Assembly: GCA_040757115.1 (NCBI GenBank)
Contig: JBFLYA010000243.1
Location: 1-5,601, forward strand
Reading direction: 5' to 3'
DNA: 5,601 nucleotides
DNA from: a bacterium
GTDB lineage: Bacteria; UBA9089; CG2-30-40-21; SBAY01
Below, one piece after another: positions 5,541 to 5,601 of this stretch; position 1 is the first letter of the stretch, and every line of letters begins with the position of its first letter. Under the pieces are notes generated by a model that worked only from the letters and a program-made list of their open reading frames with translations, did no database searches and had not been told where the DNA came from. Both the position numbers and the translations under genes were made by a program.

Positions 5541-5564
5541 CACAGAGTCACAGAGAACACAGAG
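5541..5564. repeat. Three CACAGAG heptamers, dispersed-repeat type
   Basis: CACAGAG occurs at 5541-5547, 5549-5555 and 5558-5564, separated by one and two bases. The run lies in the dapB upstream region. It is a short direct-repeat array without CRISPR geometry: the spacers are far too short and the unit is only seven bases. Confidence 0.8.
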
Positions 5565-5576
5565 GGAATATATAAC

Positions 5577-5593
5577 CACGAATGAACACGAAT
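5577..5593. repeat. Two CACGAAT heptamers, dispersed-repeat type
   Basis: CACGAAT occurs at 5577-5583 and 5587-5593 with a three-base spacer, twelve bases beyond the CACAGAG run, and the array may continue past the window edge. It has the same unit length and spacing style as the neighbouring CACAGAG array. Confidence 0.7.
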
Positions 5594-5601
5594 AATAAAA
5601 A

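Noticed and set aside
5541-5593. CRISPR-like array
   Set aside because: Units are seven bases and spacers one to three bases, far from CRISPR repeat and spacer lengths, and no cas genes are present.

Overview
The window is an ordinary-looking bacterial chromosomal segment, A+T-rich by eye, with strong purine-rich ribosome binding sites (GGAGG type), two well-supported TTG starts and several intergenic regions filled with short heptamer-based repeats. Using an LL-diaminopimelate aminotransferase for lysine and cell-wall synthesis, together with dispersed TGGTAAT, GTAGG, CACAGAG and CACGAAT heptamers between genes, suggests an uncultured or candidate-phylum bacterium rather than a model group. 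The exact lineage cannot be read from this sequence.

Layout. Positions 34-3461 on the plus strand hold the distal part of a phosphate-specific transport (pst) operon: pstA (permease), two adjacent pstB-type ATPase genes of identical length, and phoU. Positions 3471-5494 on the minus strand hold dapB followed by dapL, transcribed towards phoU; the two blocks converge with only 9 bases between stop codons. Gaps: 871-984 (candidate promoter plus a 15-bp inverted repeat), 2499-2792 (nested inverted repeats), 4653-4693 (short dapB-dapL spacer) and 5495-5601 (dapB leader plus heptamer repeats). No stretch over 300 bases lacks a gene.

The most interesting feature is the pstB pair. The two 251-residue proteins align without a gap (about 139 of 251 identical by hand count), yet each has lost different catalytic motifs. 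The first keeps the LSGGQ signature but has Ala for the Q-loop Gln (residue 92) and Asn for the switch His (residue 204). The second keeps Q92 and H204 but has LSLEH in place of LSGGQ. In a head-to-tail heterodimer these defects fall into the same ATP site, leaving one fully canonical site and one degenerate site. This predicts an obligate asymmetric PstB1-PstB2 ATPase in a phosphate importer whose ATPase is normally a homodimer.

How the genes work together: PstA (with PstC, presumably encoded upstream) forms the membrane channel, the PstB pair powers it, and PhoU links transporter state to phosphate signalling. DapB makes tetrahydrodipicolinate, and DapL converts it directly to LL-diaminopimelate, bypassing succinylated or acetylated intermediates. 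The leaders of pstB1 and phoU carry closely matching repeat modules immediately upstream of their ribosome binding sites, which could be dispersed repeat insertions or shared post-transcriptional elements.
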